This document shows, in pieces, positions 7,672 through 15,499 of a stretch of 33,207 nt of DNA. The stretch comes from Myxococcota bacterium (GTDB taxonomy: Bacteria; Myxococcota_A; UBA796; UBA2385). The position numbers and the translations under genes are program-made. The notes beneath the pieces were generated by a model. That model was not told the origin of the DNA, did not search any database, and saw only the letters and a program-made list of their open reading frames with translations. Each line of letters starts with the position of its first letter. Within the stretch, counting starts at the first letter, position 1. Where the stretch lies: the NCBI GenBank assembly GCA_023150805.1, contig JAKLKF010000080.1:1-33207 (forward strand), written 5' to 3'.

Positions 7672-9185
7672 TTGTGCGGCCCGAAGTCGCCCGGGAAGTG
7701 CCGGCGGGCGCTCTGCAGGGGCCAGGACGCGACCATGCCCAGGCCGCAGATGCTGCCCTCGTCCATCTCCCAGCCCACGTCCGCGGCGTGGCGCAGCGCG
7801 GCGGGGTCGCCGCCGTCCAGGTAGCGGTCCACGGCCTGGCGCAGCACCCGCGTGCCGATCCGGCACGGCGCGCACTGCCCGCAGGACTCGTCCTCGAAGA
7901 AGACGGCCTGCTGGCGGGCGGCCCAGGCCAGGTCGACCGTGTCGTCCAGCACCACCACGCCGGCGCTGCCCAGCATCGAGCCGGCCCGCGACAGGCTGCC
8001 GAAGTCCAGCGGGGTGTCCCGCATCGACATGGGCAGGAAGCCCGAGGAGGCCCCGCCGGGGGAGAAGGCGCGGGGGTTGCCGCGGTAGCCCCCGGCCACG
8101 GCGACCAGCTCGTCCAGGGTGACCCCCAGGGGCAGCTCGTACACGCCGGGACTGTTCACGTGCCCGGAGATGCTGTACAGCTTGGTGCCCGCCTCGGCCC
8201 GGCCCCGCGCGCGGAACCAGGCGCCGCCCCGCAGGAGCAGCTCGGGCACGCAGGCCAGGGTCTCGACGTTGTGGATCAGCGTGGGCTTGCCGAACAGTCC
8301 CCGCTGGGTCGGGAAGGGCGGCTTGAGCCGGGGCATGCCCCGCTTGCCCTCGATGGACTCCAGCAGCGCCGTCTCCTCCCCGCAGATGTAGGCGCCGTGC
8401 CCGCTGACGAAGTGCAGGGTCAGCCCGTGAAGCTGCGGCGCGGCCTGGGCGGCGGCGGCCTCCAAGGCGGCCCGGCAGGCGGGGAACTCGCCCCGCACGT
8501 AGACCCAGGCCTGCCGGGCGCCGGTGACCAGGGCGGCGATGGCCAGGCCCTCCAGCACGCGGTGCGGGCGGCGCAGCATGGTCTCGCGGTCCTTGAAGGT
8601 GCCCGGCTCGGCCTCGTCGGCGTTGCAGACCACGGTGCGCTCGGGGTCGGCCTCGCCCCGGACGGCCCGCCACTTGAGGTGCGCGGGGAAGCCCGCCCCC
8701 CCGCGCCCCTGCAGGCCGGCGGCCTCCAGCTCGGCCAGCACCCGGTCGGGCCCCAGGCGCCGCGCCTGCGCCAGGGCGGCGTAGCGGGCGTCGTCGGCGC
8801 CCCCCAGGTTGACGGGCAGCTCGGGGTCGTCGGGCAGGACCGGGCCCCGCTCGGCGCCAGCCCGCGCCACGTGCAGGTCGGCGCCGATGGCGGCCGGCGC
8901 CCGGTCGCACTGCCCCAGGCAGGAGACGGCGACGTGGGGCTGGCCGGCGGCGGCCAGCTCGGCCAGCAGCGCGTCGCTGCCCGCCAGCTTGCAGGACAGG
9001 CCCTGGCAGACCCGCAGGCCGGCGTCCCGCCGCGACAGCAGGCTGTAGAAGCGCATCGCGCCCCAGACGTCGGCCTCGGGCACGCCGGTGTCCTGCGCGA
9101 CCCGGGCGACGGCGGCGGCGTCGAGCACCGGCTCGTGTTCGAGGCGCTCCAGCACCTCGTGGCGGCGGGCTCCCTTGCGTTGCAT
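7662..9185 (-). CDS. Fused NuoE-NuoF type NADH-binding iron-sulfur flavoprotein
   Basis: The protein has 507 residues. Residues 1-110 are a NuoE-like domain: a helical start ending WGAMRFYSLL, then [2Fe-2S] cysteines 60, 65, 89 and 93 (C-x4-C and C-x3-C). Residues 120-507 are NuoF-like: the NADH-site motif GRGGAGF (160-166), CNADEAEPGTFKDR for FMN, and [4Fe-4S] cysteines 435, 438, 441 and 480. All cofactor ligands seem present. This order of domains occurs in FdsB of NAD-dependent formate dehydrogenases and in HoxF of hydrogenases, where the module passes electrons to or from NAD. No NuoG, formate dehydrogenase or hydrogenase gene lies nearby, so its partner is unknown. The start ATG has GGAG six bases upstream. 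Confidence 0.93.
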   Translation of the reverse strand: MQRKGARRHEVLERLEHEPVLDAAAVARVAQDTGVPEADVWGAMRFYSLLSRRDAGLRVCQGLSCKLAGSDALLAELAAAGQPHVAVSCLGQCDRAPAAIGADLHVARAGAERGPVLPDDPELPVNLGGADDARYAALAQARRLGPDRVLAELEAAGLQGRGGAGFPAHLKWRAVRGEADPERTVVCNADEAEPGTFKDRETMLRRPHRVLEGLAIAALVTGARQAWVYVRGEFPACRAALEAAAAQAAPQLHGLTLHFVSGHGAYICGEETALLESIEGKRGMPRLKPPFPTQRGLFGKPTLIHNVETLACVPELLLRGGAWFRARGRAEAGTKLYSISGHVNSPGVYELPLGVTLDELVAVAGGYRGNPRAFSPGGASSGFLPMSMRDTPLDFGSLSRAGSMLGSAGVVVLDDTVDLAWAARQQAVFFEDESCGQCAPCRIGTRVLRQAVDRYLDGGDPAALRHAADVGWEMDEGSICGLGMVASWPLQSARRHFPGDFGPHKRR

Positions 9186-9207
9186 GGCGGCTCCGGGGCG
9201 AGGCCGG

Positions 9208-9215
9208 ATTGTACC
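9208..9215 (-). promoter_or_regulatory. Candidate -10 element, GGTACAAT
   Basis: On the minus strand TACAAT (complement of 9208-9213) lies 22 bases upstream of the NuoEF-like ATG, in the 38-base gap after the kinase gene. It matches TATAAT at five of six positions, the best -10 box in the window. No clear -35 partner is visible. It suggests that the flavoprotein is transcribed separately from the kinase. Confidence 0.5.
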
Positions 9216-9223
9216 GCCCGGGA

Positions 9224-11455
9224 TCAGCGCGCGTCGGCCAGCCAGGCGTCGCGGTCGGTCTCCACCACGTAGGTCCAGCCCAGGCTGTCCAGGTGGGCCC
9301 AGGAGACCATCAAGGTCAGCTCCCCCTCGACCACCTCGGCCTGGCCGCTCTTGCCGGCGATGGCGGCGGCGCGGACCTCGGGCCGTCGCGCCGGGCCGAA
9401 GTCGATGCCCGGGTCGAGCACCTCGGTGGCCGGCACCACCACCGGCAGGTCGCGGGCGGCGCTCTCGACCATCACCCGCCCCTGCCCGTCGACCAGGTAG
9501 GCCGTGCGGAAGCCGGGCAGCTCGGGCGCGGCGACCAGCCGCTCGACCACGTCCTCGAAGAGCAGGTCCACGCCCGCCACCCCCAGGAAGGTGCCGTCGG
9601 GCAGCGTGAGCGAGCGGGTCGCCGACAGCAGGCGGCCCTGGCCCATCAGGTCGACGTAGGGCGTGCCCCAGACGTTGCCCGTGACCCCCAGGTTGACCCG
9701 GTACCAGGGCCGGGTCCGCGGGTCGTACTGGTCGTCCCAGCCGGCGGCGCCCGGGCTCATGTACATCAGGCCGCTCTGCTCCAGGGCCACGTAGGCCCAG
9801 ACGATCGGGTTGCCCCGGTTGGCGACCCACTGGGCCTCGGGGGTCTGGCCGCGGTCGGGCTGCCCGGGCGGCGAGGCCAGCAACATCTGGTGCAGGTGCT
9901 CGCGCAGCCCGTCGGCCCGCGCGAGGTCCTGCTGCCAGGTCGACGCCGGCACGCTGGGCGCCACGGTGTAGACGGCGTGGCCGGTGCTGACGGGCTTGCC
10001 GTAGGGGATCGAGGGCACCATGTCCGGGGGGGTGCGGCCGGCCGCGTAGTCGGCGGCGCTGTAGGTCGGCCGGTCGGTCGGCGTGCCGCGGGTGAAGGCG
10101 TAGAGCGCGGCGGCAGCCAGGCCGTCGAGCTGGCCCTCGACCCACAGGAAGTGCTGGTCGATGCGGCGGGCGCGACCGTCGACGGCCCACACCAGCTCGG
10201 AGATCCGGGCCTGGCGCTCCTGGCTCTGCAGGGCCTGCTCGCCCAGGCGCTGCTGGTGCAGGGCCCAGGTGCCCGCCACCGCCGCCGCCCCCAGGACCAG
10301 GACCAGGGCCACCATGGCCAGCAGCAGGCCCTGGCGCCGGGAGAGCCAGCGCGCCGCGCGCTGGTGGGCCCGGTCGGGCAGCGCCCGGGTCTCCTCGCCG
10401 CGCAGGAAGCGCTGCACGTCCTCGGCCAGGTCCACGACCGAGGGGTAGCGCTCCTCGATGCGCGGCGCGGCGGCGCGCGCGGCGATCGCCAGCAGCTCGC
10501 GCGGCGGCGGGGGGCAGCCCTCGGGCGGCGTGGGTGGGTCGCTGCGCCCCTCGCGGGCCTGGGCCAGCCGCTCCCCCTCGCCCTCGGCCCGGTTGGCGCG
10601 GCGCAGCACGCACAGCTCGTAGAGCAGCAGGCCGAGCGCGTAGACGTCGGCGGGTGGCCCGACCCGGTCCGCCTCTCCCCGGGCCTGCTCGGGCGCCATG
10701 TAGGCCGGGGTCCCGAAGACCTGCCCCACCCGCGTCCGGTCGACGGCGCCGTCCAGGTCCAGGGGCGCCTCGCCCGTGGGCTCCTGGTCGGGGTGCCCCA
10801 GCACCCGGGCGATGCCCCAGTCCATCAGGTAGACCTCGCCGAAGCGGCCGACCATGACGTTGGGGGGCTTGATGTCGCGGTGCACCACGCCCTTGCTGTG
10901 GGCGTAGGAGAGCGCGTCGCAGACCCGCAGGAAGATCTCCAGGCGGGCGGCCAGGTCGTGCTGGTGGTCGCAGGTGCCCTGCTGCTGGTGCTGCCGGCGC
11001 GCCTCGTCGAGCACCTGGGTCAGGGTGCGCCCCTCGACCAGCTTCATCACGTAGCCCGGCTCGCCGGCGGGCCCGGGCTCCAGGCCGTGGACCGGCACGA
11101 CGCTGGGGTGGTCGAGCTGGGCGGTGACCTGCACCTCGGTCAGCAGGCGGCGACGGGTCTCGGCGGTCGCCCCCTGCCGCGCCAGCTTGAAGGCGACGGT
11201 GCGGCGCAGGTCCAGGTCCCGGGCGCGGTGCACGGTGCCCATGGCGCCGGCCCCGACGGGCTCGAGCAGCACGTAGCGGGGCCGCGGCGACACGGTGATG
11301 GGGGTGGCGTCGCTGCTGTCGTCCTCTCCGGGGAACCAGCTCGTCGCGAGCGCCTCCGCCCCCCCCAGCTCGACGGTGCCGGTGGTCGCAGGTGGCAGGT
11401 CACGGCCGTCGCGAGGGGCCATGGAGTCCGGGGGTGGGAGCCGCGGGCGCATCAT
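9224..11455 (-). CDS. Transmembrane Ser/Thr protein kinase with C-terminal Cache sensor
   Basis: From the ATG at 11455 the protein has 743 residues; ATG at 11422 and GTG at 11479 are alternatives, and none has a good ribosome site. The kinase domain (about 60-355) has the glycine loop GAGAMG (68-73), Lys90, HRDIKPPN with Asp194 and Asn199, DWG instead of DFG (Asp212), and GTPAYMAPE. All catalytic residues are present. A single membrane helix spans about 377-397. Beyond it, residues 430-740 resemble a double Cache sensor: YDPRTRPWYR, then TPYVDLMGQGRLLSATRSL and GVAGVDLLFEDV. The kinase is thus cytoplasmic and the ligand-binding part extracytoplasmic. The ligand and targets are unknown. It is divergent from the FG-GAP lipoprotein gene, with 92 bases between. 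Confidence 0.93.
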   Translation of the reverse strand: MMRPRLPPPDSMAPRDGRDLPPATTGTVELGGAEALATSWFPGEDDSSDATPITVSPRPRYVLLEPVGAGAMGTVHRARDLDLRRTVAFKLARQGATAETRRRLLTEVQVTAQLDHPSVVPVHGLEPGPAGEPGYVMKLVEGRTLTQVLDEARRQHQQQGTCDHQHDLAARLEIFLRVCDALSYAHSKGVVHRDIKPPNVMVGRFGEVYLMDWGIARVLGHPDQEPTGEAPLDLDGAVDRTRVGQVFGTPAYMAPEQARGEADRVGPPADVYALGLLLYELCVLRRANRAEGEGERLAQAREGRSDPPTPPEGCPPPPRELLAIAARAAAPRIEERYPSVVDLAEDVQRFLRGEETRALPDRAHQRAARWLSRRQGLLLAMVALVLVLGAAAVAGTWALHQQRLGEQALQSQERQARISELVWAVDGRARRIDQHFLWVEGQLDGLAAAALYAFTRGTPTDRPTYSAADYAAGRTPPDMVPSIPYGKPVSTGHAVYTVAPSVPASTWQQDLARADGLREHLHQMLLASPPGQPDRGQTPEAQWVANRGNPIVWAYVALEQSGLMYMSPGAAGWDDQYDPRTRPWYRVNLGVTGNVWGTPYVDLMGQGRLLSATRSLTLPDGTFLGVAGVDLLFEDVVERLVAAPELPGFRTAYLVDGQGRVMVESAARDLPVVVPATEVLDPGIDFGPARRPEVRAAAIAGKSGQAEVVEGELTLMVSWAHLDSLGWTYVVETDRDAWLADAR

Positions 11456-11496
11456 GCACCGCGCGGGCCCGGACCGCACCTGTCTGGACGGCGGCG

Positions 11497-11525
11497 TTGA
11501 CCCTCGGCCGGACCGAGGGCACGAT
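11497..11525 (+). promoter_or_regulatory. Possible promoter containing a perfect dyad, upstream of the FG-GAP lipoprotein
   Basis: TTGACC (11497-11502) is followed after 17 bases by CACGAT (11520-11525), a good -35 with a weak -10. The interval is largely filled by a perfect seven-base inverted repeat, CCCTCGG (11501-11507) and CCGAGGG (11513-11519), with loop CCGGA. The arrangement looks like an operator placed inside a promoter, in the divergent region next to the kinase gene. Confidence 0.35.
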
Positions 11526-11547
11526 GGGGGACCCTCCTGGAGCCCCG

Positions 11548-13479
11548 ATGCGCCCCTCGCCGCTCGTCCTCTGCCTGCCCCTCGCCCTGGCGTGCAGCGA
11601 CTACAGCTTCAAGCCCTCGGGCGACCCCAACGAGGGGGACACCGGCGGCGACCGCCCCGGAGACGGGGGCGGGCTCGGCGACGGCGGCAGCCCGGGCACC
11701 GACGACGGCACCTGTGACGACGAGACCTTCCCCGGCGACGTGCTGGAGCTCAACGACGCCTGCTACGTCGAGTACTCGGTGGGCAGCTTCACGCCGGTGG
11801 TCGAGTGGCGCAAGACGAGCTGGTCGGTGGATCCCACCAGCAACAACATCATGATGGCGCCCATCGTGGTCAGCCTGACCGACGACAACGGCGACGGCCT
11901 GTACGACGACGAGGACGTGCCCGACATCGTCGTGGTCACCTACGGCGGCGAGGGGACGCTGCGGGCGGTCTCCGGCGACGGCGGGCGGGAGATCTTCAAC
12001 GTCACCGGCCAGTCGCTGCAGATGACCGGGGCGGTGGCGGGTGGCGACATCGACGGCGACGGCATCGTCGAGATCGTGGCCTGCACGTCGAACACGGTGA
12101 AGGCCTTCGAGCACGACGGGCGCCTGAAGTGGACCTCGCCCAACCTGTCCGGGCACATGTACGGAACGTCGGACGCGCCGGCCATCGCGGACATGAACGG
12201 GGACGGGAGCCCCGAGATCATCGTCGGAAACGCCATCCTCAACGCCGACGGCACCGTCCGGGGCCTGGGGTCGGCGGGCATCGGCGGCGTCACGGGCAAC
12301 GTGGGCACCACCTCCTTCGCCGCCGACATCGACCTGGACGGTGTGCAGGAGCTGATCACCGGGAACGCCATCTACGGACCCGACGGGCGGCCGGAGTGGA
12401 CCAACGGGGGCCCGGACGGCTACGTCGCGGTCGCCGACTTCGACCTGGACGGAGACGGCGAGATCGTGGCGATGAACAGTGGCACGGTGCGCCTGCTGGA
12501 GACCGACGGTCGCACGTTGTGGACGGCCACCGTCAGCAGCGCGACGGCGGGCTACGGCGGCCCGCCGACCATCGCCGACTACGACGGCGACGGCTACCCC
12601 GAGGTCGGCGTGGCGGCGCGCAGCAGCTACACCGTCTTCGACACGGACGGTCGCCGCCTGTGGGAGCGCGCCACCCAGGACGCCAGCTCGGGCAACACCG
12701 GGTCGGCGGTCTTCGACTTCGAGGGCGACGGCGTGGCCGAGGCGGTCTACGCCGACGAGACGAAGCTGTGGGTCTTCCATGGGCCCGACGGCGCGGTGAA
12801 GCTGGAGAGCACCGAGCACAGCAACGCCACCTGGACGGAGTACCCGGTGATCGCCGACGTCGACGGCGACGGCCAGGCGGAGATTGTGGTGCCCAACACC
12901 CAGTACACCGCGGCGCACACCGGCTTCTACGTCATCGGCGACCGCGACGGGTCCTGGCGCTCGGGGCGCAAGATCTGGAACCAGCACGCCTACAGCATCA
13001 CCAACGTCAACGACGACGGCAGCATCCCGGCCCGGCCCGCCCCCAACTGGGACAGCTACAACAACTTCCGCTCGGGCGACCTGACGGCGGGCATGGGCGG
13101 CGAGTACCCCGACCTGCTGGTCCAGATCGCCGACGTCTGCCTGGCCAACTGCGACGACGAGCTGCTGGTCGCGTACGTCCAGGTGGGCAACCAGGGCTAC
13201 CTGCCCGTGGACGGCGGCGTCGAGCTGACCCTGGTCGGGATCACCGAGGACGGCAGCCGCGAGGAGCTGTACCGCGAGTCGGTGCGCGACCTGGTCGACG
13301 CCGGCGTCATGCTGGACAGCGTGCAGATCGTGGTCGACCTGGCCGCCTTCCCCGGCGTGCGCTTCGAGGACCTGGTCGCGACCATCGACGGCGGCAACAG
13401 CGCGCGCGGCAGCGCCGTCGAGGAGTGTGACGAGACGAACAACGAGGACCGCTGGGGCGAGAACCTCTGCTGGGACTGA
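11548..13479 (+). CDS. FG-GAP/VCBS-repeat lipoprotein
   Basis: The protein has 643 residues. The start is the ATG with GGAG at 11539-11542, which opens the leader MRPSPLVLCLPLALAC with a lipobox-like end at Cys16; upstream in-frame starts would bury this leader. A Gly/Asp-rich linker reaches about residue 50. Calcium-binding-type repeats follow with DxNGDG or DxDGDG loops, for example DIDGDG, DMNGDG, DYDGDG and DVDGDG, as in the integrin-like FG-GAP propeller. The C-terminal 130 residues have the pattern of a CARDB-like beta-sandwich (LLVAYVQVGNQGYLPVDGGVE) and end in a short cysteine-containing tail. It is likely a surface-exposed binding protein; the partner is unknown. It is divergent from the Ser/Thr kinase gene. 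Confidence 0.88.
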   Translation: MRPSPLVLCLPLALACSDYSFKPSGDPNEGDTGGDRPGDGGGLGDGGSPGTDDGTCDDETFPGDVLELNDACYVEYSVGSFTPVVEWRKTSWSVDPTSNNIMMAPIVVSLTDDNGDGLYDDEDVPDIVVVTYGGEGTLRAVSGDGGREIFNVTGQSLQMTGAVAGGDIDGDGIVEIVACTSNTVKAFEHDGRLKWTSPNLSGHMYGTSDAPAIADMNGDGSPEIIVGNAILNADGTVRGLGSAGIGGVTGNVGTTSFAADIDLDGVQELITGNAIYGPDGRPEWTNGGPDGYVAVADFDLDGDGEIVAMNSGTVRLLETDGRTLWTATVSSATAGYGGPPTIADYDGDGYPEVGVAARSSYTVFDTDGRRLWERATQDASSGNTGSAVFDFEGDGVAEAVYADETKLWVFHGPDGAVKLESTEHSNATWTEYPVIADVDGDGQAEIVVPNTQYTAAHTGFYVIGDRDGSWRSGRKIWNQHAYSITNVNDDGSIPARPAPNWDSYNNFRSGDLTAGMGGEYPDLLVQIADVCLANCDDELLVAYVQVGNQGYLPVDGGVELTLVGITEDGSREELYRESVRDLVDAGVMLDSVQIVVDLAAFPGVRFEDLVATIDGGNSARGSAVEECDETNNEDRWGENLCWD

Positions 13480-13521
13480 GGGTCGGCGCCGGGCGCCGCG
13501 GGTCTCGCCCGGGTGCCCGCC

Positions 13522-14181
13522 CTACTGCCGCTGCAGAGTGCCTTCGCCCACCAGCTCGGTCGTGCCCCAGTCCGTGGCCAGGGAGCCGTAGGCCTCCAGC
13601 GCCATCTGGCCGTCCCCGTCGATGTCCCCGGTCAGGGCGACGTCGATCGAGCCGCTCCAGCCCAGGTCCAGGGGCGCGGTGGCCTCGACCTGGCCGTCGC
13701 CGGACACTGTCCCGGTGATCGGCACCTCGAAGGTGTCGCCGCCCCAGCCCCCGGTGGAGCACGAAGCCGCCCCCGCCAGCGCGCCGGCCGGGTCCACGGT
13801 CAGGGTGGTGTCGCAGGCCCCCAGGTCGTAGTCCCCCCAGTCGCTCAACACGCTCATGTCGAGGGGGCCCTGGTAGATGCCGGAGTAGTCCGCGGCCCCG
13901 CCGTCGCCCCCGCCGCCGTCGCCAGACCCGCCGTCGCCGCCCCCCCCGTCGCCAGACCCACCGTCGCCGGCCCCCCCGTCGCCGGATCCGCCGTCCCCAG
14001 CGCCACCGTCGCCGCCCGCGCCGCCATCGCCGGCGCCGCCGTCCGTGGCCAGGCCGCCGTCGCCCGCGACGCCGGTATCGTCGACGCCGCCGTCGTCGTC
14101 CTCGTCCAGCTCGATGGTGCCGGTCTTGCAGCCCAGCAGGACCAGGAAGGCCAGGGGGGGTCCGAAGCGGAGGGAGCGCAT
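13522..14181 (-). CDS. Lipoprotein with a DGG-repeat linker and beta-rich C-terminal domain
   Basis: The protein has 219 residues. The start chosen is the ATG at 14181, with GAGG seven bases upstream; an in-frame ATG at 14202 would add seven residues. The leader MRSLRFGPPLAFLVLLGC gives a good lipobox with Cys18. Residues 24-39 are acidic, and residues 40-95 are a near-perfect (A/S/G)GDGG repeat that should be a flexible spacer. Residues 99-219 form a beta-rich domain with alternating Gly/Asp and Thr/Val and two cysteines (ACDTT, SCSTGG). I do not recognise the family. The gene converges with the FG-GAP lipoprotein gene across 42 bases. Confidence 0.8.
   Translation of the reverse strand: MRSLRFGPPLAFLVLLGCKTGTIELDEDDDGGVDDTGVAGDGGLATDGGAGDGGAGGDGGAGDGGSGDGGAGDGGSGDGGGGDGGSGDGGGGDGGAADYSGIYQGPLDMSVLSDWGDYDLGACDTTLTVDPAGALAGAASCSTGGWGGDTFEVPITGTVSGDGQVEATAPLDLGWSGSIDVALTGDIDGDGQMALEAYGSLATDWGTTELVGEGTLQRQ
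13897..14064. repeat. Tandem coding repeat for (A/S/G)GDGG
   Basis: Eleven or so five-residue units (15 bases each, some irregular) encode residues 40-95 of the minus-strand lipoprotein. Units vary mainly at the first residue (Ala, Ser or Gly). Such an array can expand or contract by slippage, which would alter the length of the spacer between the lipid anchor and the globular domain. Confidence 0.8.
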
Positions 14182-14203
14182 GAGGAACCTCGCGAAGGCC
14201 ACC

Positions 14204-14211
14204 AGGGTAGC
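14204..14211 (-). promoter_or_regulatory. Candidate -10 element, GCTACCCT
   Basis: On the minus strand GCTACCCT lies 22 bases upstream of the DGG-repeat lipoprotein start. GTGACC occurs 16 bases further upstream as a possible -35. It belongs to the recurring GCTAnnnT set in this window. Confidence 0.4.
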
Positions 14212-14296
14212 GCGCCCAGGCGGCGGGTCACGTCAAGAAGTGGTCTGCCACGACGCCCCCGCCACAGGGCCAGCGCCCCCTCGCGCGCTCGCGACG

Positions 14297-14304
14297 GCTA
14301 CACT
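14297..14304 (+). promoter_or_regulatory. Candidate -10 element, GCTACACT
   Basis: GCTACACT lies 17 bases before the lipase-like start at 14322. TACACT matches TATAAT at four positions. There is no recognisable -35. It sits in the 140-base divergent region opposite the element at 14204-14211. Confidence 0.4.
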
Positions 14305-14321
14305 GGCCCGCACACCGAGGC

Positions 14322-15497
14322 ATGATGACCAGCAAAGAGCGGCGTCCCCCCACCGCCGAGACGGCCCGCCCCCAGGAGGAGGGCCCGGGCCTGGCCGACG
14401 CGCAGGACCTGGCGGCGACGGGGCTGCAAGCGATGATGGCCGAGCCCGACCGGCTGCCCGGCGTGCTGGAGGCGGCCCGCGGCGTGCCCAACCAGGACGT
14501 GATCTACGAGCAGCTCGCCCGGCTGGGCGCCTACGAGCAGCTCTCGCCCGAGCGCCTGGCTGCCTGGGGCTATCGGCAGGGCGCGGTGCTGGACCGGCCC
14601 GAGTCGGGCCTGCACGCGGTGGTCTTCCTGCCCCTGGCCGGCGCGGCCGCCCCCACCACGCCCCAGGGCCACGCGATGCTGGAGCTGCACGGCGCCCCGA
14701 TCCGCCCCGTGCTGGCCTTCCGCGGCGCCCGGCGCGACCAGGAGCCGATGGACGACTTCGACGCGCAGGGCATCGGCAGCTTCCAGTTCGCCGCCAACCA
14801 GGCCGACGTGGTGGCGGCCCTGCGCGGCGCCCGCAGCCGGGTGGACGTCGTGGGGCACGGCCTGGGAGGCGCCCTGGCCCAGCTCGCCGCCAGCCGACAC
14901 CCCCAGGCGATCGGCCGGGTCGTCACCTTCCAGGCGCCGCCCATCGACGAGCAGGACGCCGCCATGCTCGACGCGTGGAACCAGCGGGTCGCGGCGCACC
15001 AGCGGGTCAGCTCCGCCCACCACCGCGTGGGCTACGACGTCACGGAGCTGCCCGGCGAGGCGCGCACCCCCGGGCGGGCCTGGACCTGGGGCGTCGGCAA
15101 CCTGACGGACCTGGGCAAGGCCATGCCCCTGGCCCAGCTCGGCGCGGCCCGCGGCGGCGGCGTCCCCGGCGTCACCGGGCTGGACGGCCAGCCGGTGGAC
15201 GACGCCCTGGTGTCCGTGCACAGCCACGGCGTCGGCGCGCCACCGCCCGATGCCGGGGTGGATCGCCTGCGCCAGGCGCTGGCCCAGGGCCTGGACCGGC
15301 GCGACCCGAGGACGCGTGGCCTGGCCAGCGAGGCCCAGGTCGACCAGGTGCGCCAGCAGGTGATGGCCATGGCGACCTCGACCCGCTTCGGCTTCCGCCA
15401 GATCGTGGCCTTCGTGCAGGGCCAGGCCGGCCTGTCGGCCCAGCAGAAGGTGGCCCTGCAGGAGGAGGCGCGCCTGCGCTACCGGGAGGGGCGGTAG
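14322..15497 (+). CDS. Class-3-lipase-fold protein lacking the nucleophile serine
   Basis: The protein has 391 residues, with start ATG 14322 or the adjacent ATG 14325, which has better spacing from GAGG. The first 60 residues are polar and there is no signal peptide. Residues 90-240 follow the alpha/beta-hydrolase pattern of class 3 lipases: VLAFRGARR, a helix ending ADVVAALRGA, then VDVVGHGLGGALAQLAA and VVTFQAPP. In active members the elbow is G-H-S-L-G; here the codon is GGC, so residue 180 is Gly and the usual nucleophile is absent. A late VHSHGVG could hold the family's histidine. The C-terminal 100 residues are helical and charged. It may be a binding protein or pseudoenzyme acting in the cytoplasm, or one exported by another route. 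Its 3' end overlaps the convergent gene by 19 bases. Confidence 0.85.
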   Translation: MMTSKERRPPTAETARPQEEGPGLADAQDLAATGLQAMMAEPDRLPGVLEAARGVPNQDVIYEQLARLGAYEQLSPERLAAWGYRQGAVLDRPESGLHAVVFLPLAGAAAPTTPQGHAMLELHGAPIRPVLAFRGARRDQEPMDDFDAQGIGSFQFAANQADVVAALRGARSRVDVVGHGLGGALAQLAASRHPQAIGRVVTFQAPPIDEQDAAMLDAWNQRVAAHQRVSSAHHRVGYDVTELPGEARTPGRAWTWGVGNLTDLGKAMPLAQLGAARGGGVPGVTGLDGQPVDDALVSVHSHGVGAPPPDAGVDRLRQALAQGLDRRDPRTRGLASEAQVDQVRQQVMAMATSTRFGFRQIVAFVQGQAGLSAQQKVALQEEARLRYREGR

Positions 15498-15499
15498 CG
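15477..15499. terminator. Perfect 8-bp stem-loop carrying both stop codons of overlapping convergent genes
   Basis: CGCTACCG (15477-15484) pairs perfectly with CGGTAGCG (15492-15499) around a seven-base loop. The plus-strand TAG stop (15495-15497) is in the right arm and the minus-strand TAG stop (CTA at 15479-15481) is in the left arm, so the two stop codons base-pair with each other. The dyad coincides with the 19-base gene overlap. It reads almost the same on both strands, as expected of a bidirectional terminator, but has no T-tract. Confidence 0.5.

Noticed and set aside
9209..11500. Long plus-strand frame antisense to the kinase gene
   Set aside because: The minus strand encodes every kinase motif and a membrane helix. 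The plus-strand product is low-complexity.
13484..13498. Hairpin CGGCG-N5-CGCCG between two convergent genes
   Set aside because: A five-base GC-only stem without T-run is too common in this composition to call a terminator, although its place fits one.
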